DNA of 64,000 nucleotides from Oleiphilus messinensis (GTDB lineage Bacteria; Pseudomonadota; Gammaproteobacteria; Pseudomonadales; Oleiphilaceae): positions 3,356,766 through 3,420,765 of the forward strand of contig NZ_CP021425.1 in the NCBI RefSeq assembly GCF_002162375.1. Direction: 5' to 3'. Below the pieces are notes generated by a model that saw only the letters and a list, made by a program, of their open reading frames with translations, was not told where the DNA came from and searched no databases. A program made the position numbers and the translations under genes. Position 1 is the first letter of the stretch, and each line of letters opens with the position of its first letter. Shown here piece by piece: positions 28,321 through 37,589 of the stretch.

Positions 28321-29520
28321 TCAAATACTACCAATTGTAAACAGGTTGAACGCTTCATCATCCCCTTGCGGGTCATTAATCAAGTTTGTCTGGTCAAGCA
28401 CCTGGGAAATAAAATCGGTAATTCGAACCACTCTTTCGCTTCCCTGCTCTTTACTTTCACCCGTTTTTGACCACTCCGGAGAACCCAGCAATTGTTGACG
28501 AACCTCCCGAGCGAAAAACACGATGAAATGCTCGAGATAACTTTGCAGGAGCCCCATTTCGTAGCATGCCGTATTGATATCCTGTAGCGATGAAGTTGTT
28601 TCTACCTGGGCGTTTTCATCACGGGAATATTCATCGGCTTCAAAGCGCGTCGACAGTGGAGAAAGAACACCAGAACTATTGATTAAAAGCCAGGTAAAGT
28701 AAGGAATCCGGGATACCACTTTCTCATCTACGGCAGGCGAAATCACTTTCAGATCAGCAACAACTTTCAATAGAGTGAGATAATCTGCATGTAACGCATA
28801 CCGCTTTTTTTCTAAATTCGCGATAGTTTGGTCGGTTGCAGCAGTGCCCGTATATAAAGTCGTTTCTTTACTCTCAACTTTAAGTAGCAGAATGCATTTC
28901 GTATAAATCATGCGGAATCGATAGACCGCATGGCATTGCAACAACATCGCCACAAAACGCGCATGCACAGGGCCGTCGAAGTGCTTGAAGGCGAGGTTGT
29001 ACACTTCATTTACAACAATCACCAATCGATCAGAGATATCGAAGCTGGCCGCGGCAGCAGACTCATCATCCACGAAATTATCATCGGCTCCATTCGTAAG
29101 CAGCTGGATAACTTTAATGCATACGCCTTTCTGGGAGGATAAAAAAGCACGAGTTATATCTTCAGCCGGTAAGCGCTGATCAGTAGCATTGGTATCCAGC
29201 ACTTGATTTTGCACAGCGTCACACACGCCTATATCACCGGCACACAATGCCAAAAACAATTCCCCAAGAGCATAGTCTGGAATTTCCAGGCGTTCGGCCA
29301 GCATAAATCCCATCCAGACACAAAATAAGCTCTTCTGCCATTGCGGTAAATGTAGCCGCTCCAGTTCGTCAAGATGAAAGGCGATCAATGGGTATTGCTC
29401 CAGTGACTCACATAAGAACAATAACGCCGCTTCGTTACACTGTTGTTTATGGATTTCATCGAATCCCGGGATGGTGGAAATAAACTCCACAATTTTTTTG
29501 AAATACTGCCGACCTTTCAT
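28321..29520 (-). CDS. Unknown helical protein, possibly a degenerate HD domain
   Basis: I do not recognise this 399-residue protein. Residues about 85-100 read ELFLALCAGDIGVCDA, which resembles the AALLHDIGK core of HD/HD-GYP phosphohydrolases with the His lost, and the preceding helical text fits an HD-like layout. If correct it would be catalytically dead. The C-terminal half holds several long helices and an acidic, Ser/Thr-rich region. It sits upstream of the MFS gene with a 104-bp gap. Confidence 0.7.
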   Translation of the reverse strand: MKGRQYFKKIVEFISTIPGFDEIHKQQCNEAALLFLCESLEQYPLIAFHLDELERLHLPQWQKSLFCVWMGFMLAERLEIPDYALGELFLALCAGDIGVCDAVQNQVLDTNATDQRLPAEDITRAFLSSQKGVCIKVIQLLTNGADDNFVDDESAAAASFDISDRLVIVVNEVYNLAFKHFDGPVHARFVAMLLQCHAVYRFRMIYTKCILLLKVESKETTLYTGTAATDQTIANLEKKRYALHADYLTLLKVVADLKVISPAVDEKVVSRIPYFTWLLINSSGVLSPLSTRFEADEYSRDENAQVETTSSLQDINTACYEMGLLQSYLEHFIVFFAREVRQQLLGSPEWSKTGESKEQGSERVVRITDFISQVLDQTNLINDPQGDDEAFNLFTIGSI

Positions 29521-29721
29521 ATCCCTTTCTTTTTTTTCATATTCGGGAAGCGAGTACCGTTATTCATCTACACTTTTACATAATTTGATAGCAGAATGAG
29601 AACAACACATTACACTGACTTACTCAGTGTATAGCAGAGATTGATGTACCACCAGAGTTATATTGATCAGCCCAAAATTGACCTAAAGTCATCAGAGATA
29701 TTATCGCGGAGAAGCTGCACA

Positions 29722-30762
29722 ATGCTGGTATTAGTTACAGGCGCAAACGGACACATCGGAGCAAACGTTGTAAGGGCTCTATTGGTGAAAGGGCACAAGG
29801 TTAGAGCTTTCACCCGAAAGGGAGCAGACTTGCGTGGCCTGGAGGGCTTACAAATTGAGCATGTTAATGGCGATGTTATGGATCTGGCCAGCCTCCAGAG
29901 CGCTGCGCAGGGATGTGATGCAATCATCCACCTGGCAGCGGTCTATAAAACCATTGCCAAAACTGCCGAAGAAATTGTGGAACCTGCAATCAAGGGGGCG
30001 GAGTGCGTTTTTCAGGCGGCCCACGACGCTGGCATCAAGCGAATCGTCTATACCAGCTCAGTGGCCTCAGTCGGGTTTTCCTATAACCCCAATGTGCTCC
30101 GAACCGGTGACGACTGGAATGACGATGCACACAACCCTTACTATGTGGCGAAAACCCAAAGCGAGAAAAAGGCACAGGAGTTAGCCCGAAAATTCGATAT
30201 CCACACCATTGTGATCTGTCCGGCTATCGTACTCGGTGCCTTTGATTATCGCATCACGCCATCAAATCAGCTGGTTATGGACTTGATCAACGGTACGGGC
30301 CAAACCTACAAAGGCGGACTCAACCTCGTTGATGTAAGAGATGTCGCCGCCGCTCACGTTGCAGCACTGGATAAAGGTGAAAACTGCCGAAGATATATCA
30401 TCGGTGGTGAAAATATGGAAGTGAAACAGTTCGGACAGCTGATCCGGAAGATGACGGGTATCAAACCTATTCACCTCCCCTTTGGCAGAAAGGCAACCTT
30501 GATGACGGCGACTATAGTCGAGCGTCTCTGCAAGCTCGTTGGCGTAACGCCTCCGTTCACTTACGATCTAGTCTACGAAGTTGCTGAACGTTTTGCCTAC
30601 TATAACTTCCTGAACACCTTGGAAGATCTGGAAATAACGAGCCGGAACGGCGAAGAAGCCCTCGCCAGCGCAGTGGAATGGCTGCTTAAAACCAATAAAA
30701 TAAAGCACAGTAGACACAACAAAGTTCAAGCTGCATTCGAACACTATCAACAAACGCGATAA
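29722..30762 (+). CDS. Extended SDR, NAD(P)-dependent epimerase/reductase
   Basis: The 346-residue protein begins MLVLVTGANGHIGANVVRAL, an extended SDR Rossmann motif, and has HLAAVYKT, YTSSVASVG and the active-site YYVAKTQSEKKA (Tyr and Lys spaced by three). It resembles dihydroflavonol-4-reductase-like proteins and sterol or sugar epimerases. I chose ATG 29722 because the protein begins exactly at the Rossmann strand and GGAG lies upstream; a longer frame opens at 29641. It is divergent from the unknown 399-aa gene and no pathway genes are adjacent. Confidence 0.88.
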   Translation: MLVLVTGANGHIGANVVRALLVKGHKVRAFTRKGADLRGLEGLQIEHVNGDVMDLASLQSAAQGCDAIIHLAAVYKTIAKTAEEIVEPAIKGAECVFQAAHDAGIKRIVYTSSVASVGFSYNPNVLRTGDDWNDDAHNPYYVAKTQSEKKAQELARKFDIHTIVICPAIVLGAFDYRITPSNQLVMDLINGTGQTYKGGLNLVDVRDVAAAHVAALDKGENCRRYIIGGENMEVKQFGQLIRKMTGIKPIHLPFGRKATLMTATIVERLCKLVGVTPPFTYDLVYEVAERFAYYNFLNTLEDLEITSRNGEEALASAVEWLLKTNKIKHSRHNKVQAAFEHYQQTR

Positions 30763-31457
30763 CGTCGCTAACACTCCCTTAAAAACTTGGCCTCGTTTAA
30801 TTGTGAGGCCTCTTCTCTGCCCACAACACCACCACAACATCTAGTATTAATAAAAAACAGGTAGTTATCTAAAAGTCATTATTTTCCTGGTGAACGTTGC
30901 AGGATAAATTGACTTTTTAGCGAAAAATATTTTTTTATGACCAATTTGGTCAAATTAAAATCAAACGCACAAGATAGACAAATTGGCAAGAAAAAAAATT
31001 CTGTTCTTCCCGGAATTTAAACTTCACAAACCACAATATACTGTTATAATTTTTCGAAATTGACAGATATATAGGGTTTTAAAGATATCGCCTAATCAAT
31101 TTATTGGCGTATTTCAAGAGCGTTTTGCACTTTTTTAACAAATTCAAAACCGCTATCCCACACCATAGTTTCTGGAAAACAGACTGAAATAGATGTCTCA
31201 CGGGCTGGAAATGGGTGCCTCACGGACTGAACAAACTGTCATTAAATAATAGATCAAATAAACATCCTACGTTTTCAAGCTACCAATACAGGTACTATAT
31301 ATTGGGTCTCTGAAATATCTTCAGTTTCTCAGATTAGCTGGGTATCACATGTGCTGTATCGATACACACGCTTGTTGTCTGCTCAGTTTCAGGTTGGAAG
31401 CATGATATACGAGGTTGAGTTTGAACGGGGCTGCTACACACAACTTCTGAGGGACTT
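30763..31457. other. Long regulatory region upstream of nrdJa
   Basis: These 695 bp hold no convincing gene. Visible elements are a weak GGCCTC hairpin near 30784-30807, the palindrome TGACCAATTTGGTCA at 30938-30952, a promoter with paired NrdR boxes at 31023-31077, an imperfect pair of 22-bp tandem repeats at 31182-31225, and a further NrdR-core-like CTATATATTG at 31295-31304. If the promoter is real the nrdJ leader is about 400 nt. I found no cobalamin riboswitch in it. Confidence 0.6.
31023..31077 (+). promoter_or_regulatory. nrdJ promoter with two NrdR boxes
   Basis: TTCACA (31023-31028) and TATAAT (31045-31050), separated by 16 bp, look like a good sigma-70 promoter with an extended -10. 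CAATATACTG (core at 31034-31043) lies between them and AGATATATAG (31065-31074) lies 31 bp further. The 31-bp phase equals the usual NrdR box spacing, and the first box fits CwATATATwG with one mismatch. NrdR is a repressor of ribonucleotide reductase operons. Confidence 0.7.
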
Positions 31458-33596
31458 ATGAACGCTAAAGTAAAACCGATCACGTCTTCTATCCCAATGC
31501 AAGCTGCATCAATTGATATTTGGGGCACAAAATATCAACTCAAAACCAAAAACGGTGACCCCGTAGACGGATCAATTCGCGATACCTATACCCGCGTTGC
31601 AAAGGCGCTGGCAGAGGTAGAAAACGAGAAAATTCGTAGCAAAGTCTTTCAGGATTTCACCTGGGCATTGGAAAACGGTGCCATTCCAGCCGGTCGTATT
31701 ACTTCTAATGCAGGCGCAGGAGACCACAAACCTGCCACATCCACCATCAACTGCACCGTATCCGGCACAGTATTTGACTCAATGGACGATATTCTGCTGA
31801 AAAACCACGAAGCAGGCCTTACTCTGAAAGCGGGCTGCGGCATCGGTTATGAATTCTCCACGCTTCGCCCCAAAGGCGCTTATGTAGCCGGTGCAGGGGC
31901 AACGACATCGGGCCCCTTGTCGTTTATGGATATCTTCGACAAAATGTGTTTCACGGTTAGCTCGGCAGGCGGTCGTCGTGGTGCCCAAATGGCGACCTTC
32001 GATGTCCACCACCCTGACGTATTGGACTTCATCCGCGCCAAGCGGGAAGACGGTCGATTACGTCAATTCAACCTTTCGCTGCTGATCACGGAAGATTTCA
32101 TTGCTGCCGTGAAAGCAGATGGCGACTGGAAACTTTCCTTCCCGGTCTCAATTAAAGAAGCTGAATCAGAAGCGCTGGAGTTGTCTGACGAAACCAAGTT
32201 TGTTTACCGCTCCTTCCCCGTTCAGGACGGTTACGTAACCGACGCCCAAGGAAATGTCGCATGTCGCGTTTACAACGTCGTTAAAGCGCGCTTCATTTGG
32301 GATGCCATCATGACATCCACTTATGACTTTGCCGAGCCTGGATTCATTCTGATCGACAAAGTGAATGAAATGAACAACAACTGGTTCTGCGAAAATATTC
32401 GCGCAACCAACCCTTGTGGCGAACAGCCCCTGCCCCCTTATGGAAGCTGCCTGCTGGGCTCGGTCAATCTGACTAAATTTGTCGAAAATCCGTTCACAGA
32501 TAAAGCCGCTTTCAACTGGGAAAAATACCGTCGCGTCGTGGGTATATTTACACGCATGCTAGACAATGTCGTGGAAATCAACGGGCTACCACTACCGCAG
32601 CAACGCCACGAAATTGAAACCAAACGTCGGCATGGTATGGGTATTCTTGGCCTGGGCTCCGCATTAACGATGTTGAAAATGCCATACGGGTCCGAAGCTT
32701 CTGTTGAATTTACTGAAAAAGTCAATCAGGAAATGGCACTCGAAGGCTGGCGCCAAGCCCTCGCTCTGAGCGAAGAGAAAGGCTGCGCCCCCATCATGGA
32801 AGAAGAATTCACTGTCACAGGTGAAATGCTGGCCAAACGACCTGAAATGGGCAAAGACGGTATCAAAGTCGGCGACAAAGTAAAAGGCAAGCTATTACAC
32901 GGGAAATACAGCCGCTATATGCAGCGTATTGCAGAGATCGATGCTGACCTGGTCAAGGCGCTTGTGGAGAAAGGCGCACGATTCACCCATCATACGTCGA
33001 TCGCGCCAACGGGCACCATCTCCCTGTCACTGGCCAACAACGTCAGTAATGGTATCGAACCAAGCTTCGCGCACCACTATTCACGGAACATTATCCGTGA
33101 AGGTAAAAAAACTAAAGAGAAAGTTGATGTTTTCTCTTATGAACTCCTGGCGTATCGTCACCTTGTTAATCCTGTCGCGATGCCTTTTTCAGAGAACCAG
33201 GATGAAAAGCTCCCTGAGTATTTCATTTCTGCAGATGAAGTTACACCGAAGCAGCACGTCGACATTCAGGCGGCGGCACAAAAATGGGTTGATTCTTCAA
33301 TCTCTAAAACAGCAAATGTTCCAACCGACTTCCCGTATCAAGACTTCAAGAACATTTACCTGTATGCTTACGAACAAGGCTTGAAGGGCTGCACAACCTT
33401 CCGCTTCAACCCGGAAGCGTTCCAGGGTGTTCTGGTTAAAGAAAAAGACCTGGAGAACACCATCTACGAGTTTACGCTGGATGATGGCAGCAAAGTAAGT
33501 CTTAAAGGGAATGAAGAAGTCGAGTATGATGGCGAAATGCATTCTGCAGCCAATCTGTTTGATGCCCTGAAAGAAGGCACTTATGGCAAATACTGA
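31458..33596 (+). CDS. nrdJa: B12-dependent ribonucleotide reductase, main subunit NrdJa
   Basis: Class II reductase makes deoxyribonucleotides with adenosylcobalamin, with or without oxygen. The 712-residue protein has KAGCGIGYEFSTLRPKGA, SSAGGRRGAQMA, the thiyl-radical segment RATNPCGEQPLPPYG (Cys320), and THHTSIAPTGTISLSLANN. An early Cys in TINCTVSGT is the other redox residue. It lacks a C-terminal swinging-arm Cys pair, which is carried by the next gene, as in Pseudomonas NrdJa/NrdJb. The upstream NrdR-boxed promoter gives likely control. Confidence 0.96.
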   Translation: MNAKVKPITSSIPMQAASIDIWGTKYQLKTKNGDPVDGSIRDTYTRVAKALAEVENEKIRSKVFQDFTWALENGAIPAGRITSNAGAGDHKPATSTINCTVSGTVFDSMDDILLKNHEAGLTLKAGCGIGYEFSTLRPKGAYVAGAGATTSGPLSFMDIFDKMCFTVSSAGGRRGAQMATFDVHHPDVLDFIRAKREDGRLRQFNLSLLITEDFIAAVKADGDWKLSFPVSIKEAESEALELSDETKFVYRSFPVQDGYVTDAQGNVACRVYNVVKARFIWDAIMTSTYDFAEPGFILIDKVNEMNNNWFCENIRATNPCGEQPLPPYGSCLLGSVNLTKFVENPFTDKAAFNWEKYRRVVGIFTRMLDNVVEINGLPLPQQRHEIETKRRHGMGILGLGSALTMLKMPYGSEASVEFTEKVNQEMALEGWRQALALSEEKGCAPIMEEEFTVTGEMLAKRPEMGKDGIKVGDKVKGKLLHGKYSRYMQRIAEIDADLVKALVEKGARFTHHTSIAPTGTISLSLANNVSNGIEPSFAHHYSRNIIREGKKTKEKVDVFSYELLAYRHLVNPVAMPFSENQDEKLPEYFISADEVTPKQHVDIQAAAQKWVDSSISKTANVPTDFPYQDFKNIYLYAYEQGLKGCTTFRFNPEAFQGVLVKEKDLENTIYEFTLDDGSKVSLKGNEEVEYDGEMHSAANLFDALKEGTYGKY

Positions 33597-33742
33597 TTGC
33601 TGAGTTGTTCAACAACTCACAACAATACATCAAAAAAGTAATTTTTGGCGCAATTAGCAGTTACAGAGTCATAACGCTGTTTCCGGACTGTTATTTGTGC
33701 CCTGGTAAATAATTGACAAAATGTCACGGCAGGAACCTAACC

Positions 33743-34420
33743 ATGGCAGTGAAAATAGATCGTAAAATCGTGGGCTACGCAGTAAAAAAGGCCGAAACTG
33801 AAGTCGTAGAAACACCGGTAAATGCGCCGGTTGAGATGAATGAGACCATCGAACGACCTGACTTTTTACTTGGCACCACTTATAAAATCAAACCACCAGT
33901 ATCTGAGCATGCCATGTACATTACGATCAATGATATCGTATTGAATGAAGATACTGACCATGAAACTCGCCGCCCTTATGAAGTGTTCATCAACTCGAAG
34001 TCGATGGAGCATTTTCAATGGGTTATTGCCCTCACTCGAGTAGTATCGGCGGTATTCCGCAAAGGCGGTGATGTAACCTTTCTTGTAGAAGAGCTGGGCT
34101 CGGTTTATGACCCAAATGGTGGATACTACAAAAAGGGCGGTGTTTTCATGCCGTCGTTGGTTGCAGAAATTGGTGCCGTCATTGAAAAGCACATGAAGGC
34201 AATCGGTTTGATCGAAACGGATGAAATGAGCGACCTTACCAAACGCATCCTCGCGGAAAAACGAGCGGCATTCGAGTCCAAGCAATCCAGCTCAAGCAAC
34301 GATTCCGACAGTAGCTACCCAGCCAACGCCACACTGTGCAAAAAGTGTTCTACCAAAGCAGTGATTGTAATGGACGGTTGCCAAACCTGCCTAAGCTGCG
34401 GCGACAGTAAGTGCGGCTAG
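33743..34420 (+). CDS. nrdJb: Ribonucleotide reductase small accessory chain NrdJb
   Basis: The 225-residue protein continues the class II reductase: residues 1-175 match the NrdJ C-terminal fold (ERPDFLLGTTYKIKPP, FINSKSMEHFQWVIALTRV, GGYYKKGGVFMPSLVAEIGA). The tail holds Cys pairs CKKC and CQTCLSC plus a final Cys that can re-reduce the active site. A Ser-rich linker (SSSSNDSDSS) precedes it. I chose ATG 33743 (MAVKIDRK) because AGGA is 8-9 nt upstream and the start agrees with Pseudomonas NrdJb. It follows nrdJa by 146 bp. Confidence 0.93.
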   Translation: MAVKIDRKIVGYAVKKAETEVVETPVNAPVEMNETIERPDFLLGTTYKIKPPVSEHAMYITINDIVLNEDTDHETRRPYEVFINSKSMEHFQWVIALTRVVSAVFRKGGDVTFLVEELGSVYDPNGGYYKKGGVFMPSLVAEIGAVIEKHMKAIGLIETDEMSDLTKRILAEKRAAFESKQSSSSNDSDSSYPANATLCKKCSTKAVIVMDGCQTCLSCGDSKCG

Positions 34421-34528
34421 CCGAATTTTTTGAGGATTCGTTGAGTAATTTCTGTCTAAACGATTCCTCAATTTCCAAAAATGGTAACAGCAAGGCGTCG
34501 TCCTTCGGCTTGACCGAAGGATTACCCG

Positions 34529-35392
34529 CTAGCGGCGCTCCCCGCCAAGCTTATCCGCCAGTTTTTTATCCATTCTCTTAAACAGTGGTCGCGTAAACTC
34601 GATTGCCGCCCCTGGTGCAGCACTCAAAAGCAAGCTGCCAAACACACCCACCGGACTGGAAACGCGGGAAGGCTGTTCTTCAATTGCCTTTACGATCCAC
34701 CCGGCTGCTTTCTCCGGCCCCATCATACGCATGTGTTTATAAATTGCTGTTTTAGATGACATCGGGGTACGAACCATCGGAAAATACACAACAGTACCCA
34801 CAATGCCGCGATCCCCCAACTCCGCAACCAGAGACCGGGTAAAGGACTCAAGCGCAGATTTACTCGCAAGGTAAGCGGAAAACAAAGGGATAGGAACCTG
34901 AGTTGAAAGCGTCGAAATATTTACAACCTGACCGCTCCCGTTTTCAAGAAAATGGGGTAATAAACGCAATGTTAAGTTTACTGCAGCGATGTAGTTGATC
35001 TGCATAGTGCGTTCATAGTCATGCAATCTATTCAGAGCTTCAAGAATTGGCCTGCGAATCGATCTGGCTGCATTATTCACCAGTACATCTACACGTTCGT
35101 GATCATTTAGAATTTGATCAACAACATCATTAAGTGAGTCTGGCTGGGTTAAGTCTGCAGGGTAATGAAATGCAGAACCTCCGCGCTTTTCTATACTATT
35201 CCTTACTCGCAGCAGCTCATCCTCTCTACGGGCCACAAGACAGACCTTAGCCCCTTTGTCGGCCAGCTGGATCGCTGCAACCTCGCCGATACCCGAAGAT
35301 GACCCGGTTATGACGACTGTTTGCCCCCTCACATTTGAACTTGGTGTCAACTTAAATAGTTTTTGTAATGATATTGAATGCTGTACTGCCAT
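34529..35392 (-). CDS. Classical short-chain dehydrogenase/reductase
   Basis: The 287-residue protein has the SDR cofactor motif VVITGSSSGIGEVAA, LVNNAARS, the catalytic Ser in NISTLSTQ and the active-site SAYLASKSALESF (Tyr and Lys three apart). A Val/Pro-rich C-terminal region (PVGVFGSLLLSAAPGAAIEF) could associate with the membrane. Substrates of such SDRs include 3-oxoacyl compounds and sterols. It converges with nrdJb and is divergent from the phasin-like gene. Confidence 0.92.
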   Translation of the reverse strand: MAVQHSISLQKLFKLTPSSNVRGQTVVITGSSSGIGEVAAIQLADKGAKVCLVARREDELLRVRNSIEKRGGSAFHYPADLTQPDSLNDVVDQILNDHERVDVLVNNAARSIRRPILEALNRLHDYERTMQINYIAAVNLTLRLLPHFLENGSGQVVNISTLSTQVPIPLFSAYLASKSALESFTRSLVAELGDRGIVGTVVYFPMVRTPMSSKTAIYKHMRMMGPEKAAGWIVKAIEEQPSRVSSPVGVFGSLLLSAAPGAAIEFTRPLFKRMDKKLADKLGGERR

Positions 35393-35530
35393 AGAATTCT
35401 TTCTTTTGTAAAAAAGTGGATTGGAATTTTATTCCAATGAACAGGATAGTACATTCCAGACAATAATTTGCGGCGCTTCGTTTACAGGCTGCTAAACTGA
35501 GCAAAAAACCAACTGTTATTGAGAAGTAAA

Positions 35531-36151
35531 ATGGCGAAATTTGAAGATACGTTTAAGAAAATCCAGTCTGATATTGACCAGTTTATCGGGCAATTCTGGC
35601 CCACTAAAAACCTCAAAGATCTATACGATCAATTTAATTCGTTGCGGGAAACCCAACTCGAACAAATTCAGGCACTACATGACGCCCAACAAAAACTGGC
35701 CAAAGACCTGCAACAACATTTTGAAGAAACGACCAATGCAGTACTAGCCGCACAACAGGAATTTCTGGACAAGGTACTGGCTCAGACCGTTTCGGCTGCC
35801 CAGCCCGATATCAAGACCTCGGAAAAACCTGCCGCGAAAAAAACAGCCCAAACTAAATCAGCTACCACACAAAAAACAGCTACGACCAAAGCGAATCAAA
35901 CGGCCAAACAGAGCACAGCAAAGACCGGACGAAATTCGACCCAAAAAAATCCCGGCACTGAGAAAACAGAAACCGGCAAGACTACAACAACCTCTGCACC
36001 CCGTAAGCGGCGAACTACAACGCGCTCGACTAAAAATACCGCCGCAGACAACGCCACCAAGGCAAAAACTGAAAATCCAACCACGCCTTCGGCTGATAAA
36101 ACTGCTGCAGAATCCCCTGACTCAGGAGCAGCACCTGAAAATCAGCGATGA
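35531..36151 (+). CDS. Phasin-like protein with Lys/Thr-rich tail
   Basis: The 206-residue protein starts at ATG 35531 (GAGAAG upstream). Residues 1 to about 95 form long helices (FKKIQSDIDQFIGQFW, then LHDAQQKLAKDLQQHF) as in phasins. Residues about 100-200 are low complexity and rich in Lys, Thr and Ala (KTAQTKSATT), like the histone-like tail of PhaF. PhaF links polyhydroxyalkanoate granules to the nucleoid. No pha genes are nearby, so the assignment is by composition only. Confidence 0.65.
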   Translation: MAKFEDTFKKIQSDIDQFIGQFWPTKNLKDLYDQFNSLRETQLEQIQALHDAQQKLAKDLQQHFEETTNAVLAAQQEFLDKVLAQTVSAAQPDIKTSEKPAAKKTAQTKSATTQKTATTKANQTAKQSTAKTGRNSTQKNPGTEKTETGKTTTTSAPRKRRTTTRSTKNTAADNATKAKTENPTTPSADKTAAESPDSGAAPENQR

Positions 36152-36221
36152 CAAGAACAGAAATGGTCAGCCTATACTCGTAGCGCTGACCTCTTCGCAA
36201 TGACAAAACCAGAAGATTAAA

Positions 36222-36683
36222 TCAGATCACTCTCACAAGCACGGCAAACATGACATAACCAAAGCCTATTGTCGTTGGCAGGAAACCTGCGCAGACCGCA
36301 ATTCTACCCAAAACTGTCTCAGCCTGTCCCGCAGTCGGTTTGAAAGCCTTAACCAAAAACCCGAACGGATTGTACAAAACACCGACACAAAGCAGAACGA
36401 TCACCCATTTGGGTAACTCAATACCAAGCCAGACCACCACAAGATAGGTAAATCCCAGCAATGCCGTCATAATTGTATAGTCAACGTGGGACCGGATCAG
36501 GTTATGCGGCGCAACAATTACTTTTTTCAGTGCATCCAACCGCCCATAGACAATCAGAGTAGCAAGCCAGGCTTCTAACAAGGAGATCAACATCGCCAAT
36601 GCCGCAGTGGCTAACATCCAGGTTTCTGAGACCCCCTCAAAAATTGGTGTTATGGATAGATTCGGGATGACTACTTCAGACAT
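36222..36683 (-). CDS. Unknown membrane protein with four predicted helices
   Basis: The 153-residue protein has four hydrophobic segments: WMLATAALAMLISLLEAWLA, ALLGFTYLVVVWLGI, WVIVLLCVGVLYNPFGFLV and AVCAGFLPTTIGFGYVMF. Start ATG 36683 is favoured over 36710 by GGAAAG upstream at suitable spacing. I do not recognise a family. It converges with the phasin-like gene with 70 bp between stops and is divergent from the AraC regulator 118 bp away, so the regulator may control it. Confidence 0.8.
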   Translation of the reverse strand: MSEVVIPNLSITPIFEGVSETWMLATAALAMLISLLEAWLATLIVYGRLDALKKVIVAPHNLIRSHVDYTIMTALLGFTYLVVVWLGIELPKWVIVLLCVGVLYNPFGFLVKAFKPTAGQAETVLGRIAVCAGFLPTTIGFGYVMFAVLVRVI

Positions 36684-36801
36684 AATACTTTCCGCCATAC
36701 TTAATTTCATGTTGCGGCAAGTCTACTCAATAAGCGTGACCAAGACTTGTAATTTTAGGCTATATGCTTTTTTAAATATCGTGAGCACCAAAGGCCCCTG
36801 A

Positions 36802-37536
36802 ATGAAAAAACGACTCCACATTCATCGAGATCATGCGCTGTTCATGGGCAATTTTGGTATCGCCCAACCTCACCGGCACGGTGCGCTTGTTTTGCTCATA
36901 GGCCTATCCGGATCAATCCGGGTTCAGCTGGAAGGTAACGAGTTGGTATGCTGCCGAAGCGCGCTTATCGATGCCAATGTAAACCACATGGTAGATTGTG
37001 TCGATGAACATGTTGCAGCCCTGTATTTTGAAATCGACAGTCTCTACGGGCGACAACTTAGACAGACATTTTTACAAAAACAGCACGCTGTATTCGATAT
37101 TATCCGGACGGATTCTGTACACAGCGGGTACACAAACCGACTCATCACCCTTGACCTCGAAACCATCCTGAAACACCCTCTCACTGATCCAACAGATCAT
37201 TTCGATTTACGAATCGCGAATTGTATGCAATTGCTCCAGCAGGATTATCCACGCATCTATACCCAAACAGATATCTCGAACCAGCTCGGCTTATCCAATT
37301 CAAGATTGAATCATTTGTTTAAACAACAAACTGGATTGGATTTTCGCCATTTCAGGCTTTGGTCGAAGCTCGCCAGTTTCATGCGGGATATTCACAACAC
37401 AAAACAAATCACTCTCTCAGCCCTGAATACTGGGTTTAGCGACAGCGCCCATCTGAGCAACGCTTATCGCAAGATGTTTGGCATCAAGCCAAGTACTATA
37501 CTGGCGAAGCTGGATGATTTTTCAGTGCATGAATGA
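36802..37536 (+). CDS. AraC-family transcriptional regulator
   Basis: The 244-residue protein has a short cupin-like N-terminal part (HRHGALVLLIGLSGSIRVQL) and a C-terminal AraC double HTH (DISNQLGLSNSRLNHLFKQQ, then LSALNTGFSDSAHLSNAYRK and MFGIKPS). Such regulators activate genes in response to small molecules. Its nearest target candidate is the divergent membrane gene. The complete IS4 element is inserted 53 bp after its stop. Confidence 0.92.
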   Translation: MKKRLHIHRDHALFMGNFGIAQPHRHGALVLLIGLSGSIRVQLEGNELVCCRSALIDANVNHMVDCVDEHVAALYFEIDSLYGRQLRQTFLQKQHAVFDIIRTDSVHSGYTNRLITLDLETILKHPLTDPTDHFDLRIANCMQLLQQDYPRIYTQTDISNQLGLSNSRLNHLFKQQTGLDFRHFRLWSKLASFMRDIHNTKQITLSALNTGFSDSAHLSNAYRKMFGIKPSTILAKLDDFSVHE

Positions 37537-37579
37537 GACTGAATCATGCCCCTACTCTGGTAAATTTATTGTGCAGGCT

Positions 37580-37589
37580 AAGATTCACT
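37580..37589. repeat. Target-site duplication, left
   Basis: AAGATTCACT is repeated exactly at 39018-39027 on the other side of the element, a 10-bp duplication in the range usual for IS4-family insertion. Confidence 0.95.

Noticed and set aside
30784-30815. Terminator after the extended SDR gene
   Set aside because: The GGCCTC/GAGGCC stem is present but is followed by TCTTCTCT rather than a T-run, so it is too weak to call.
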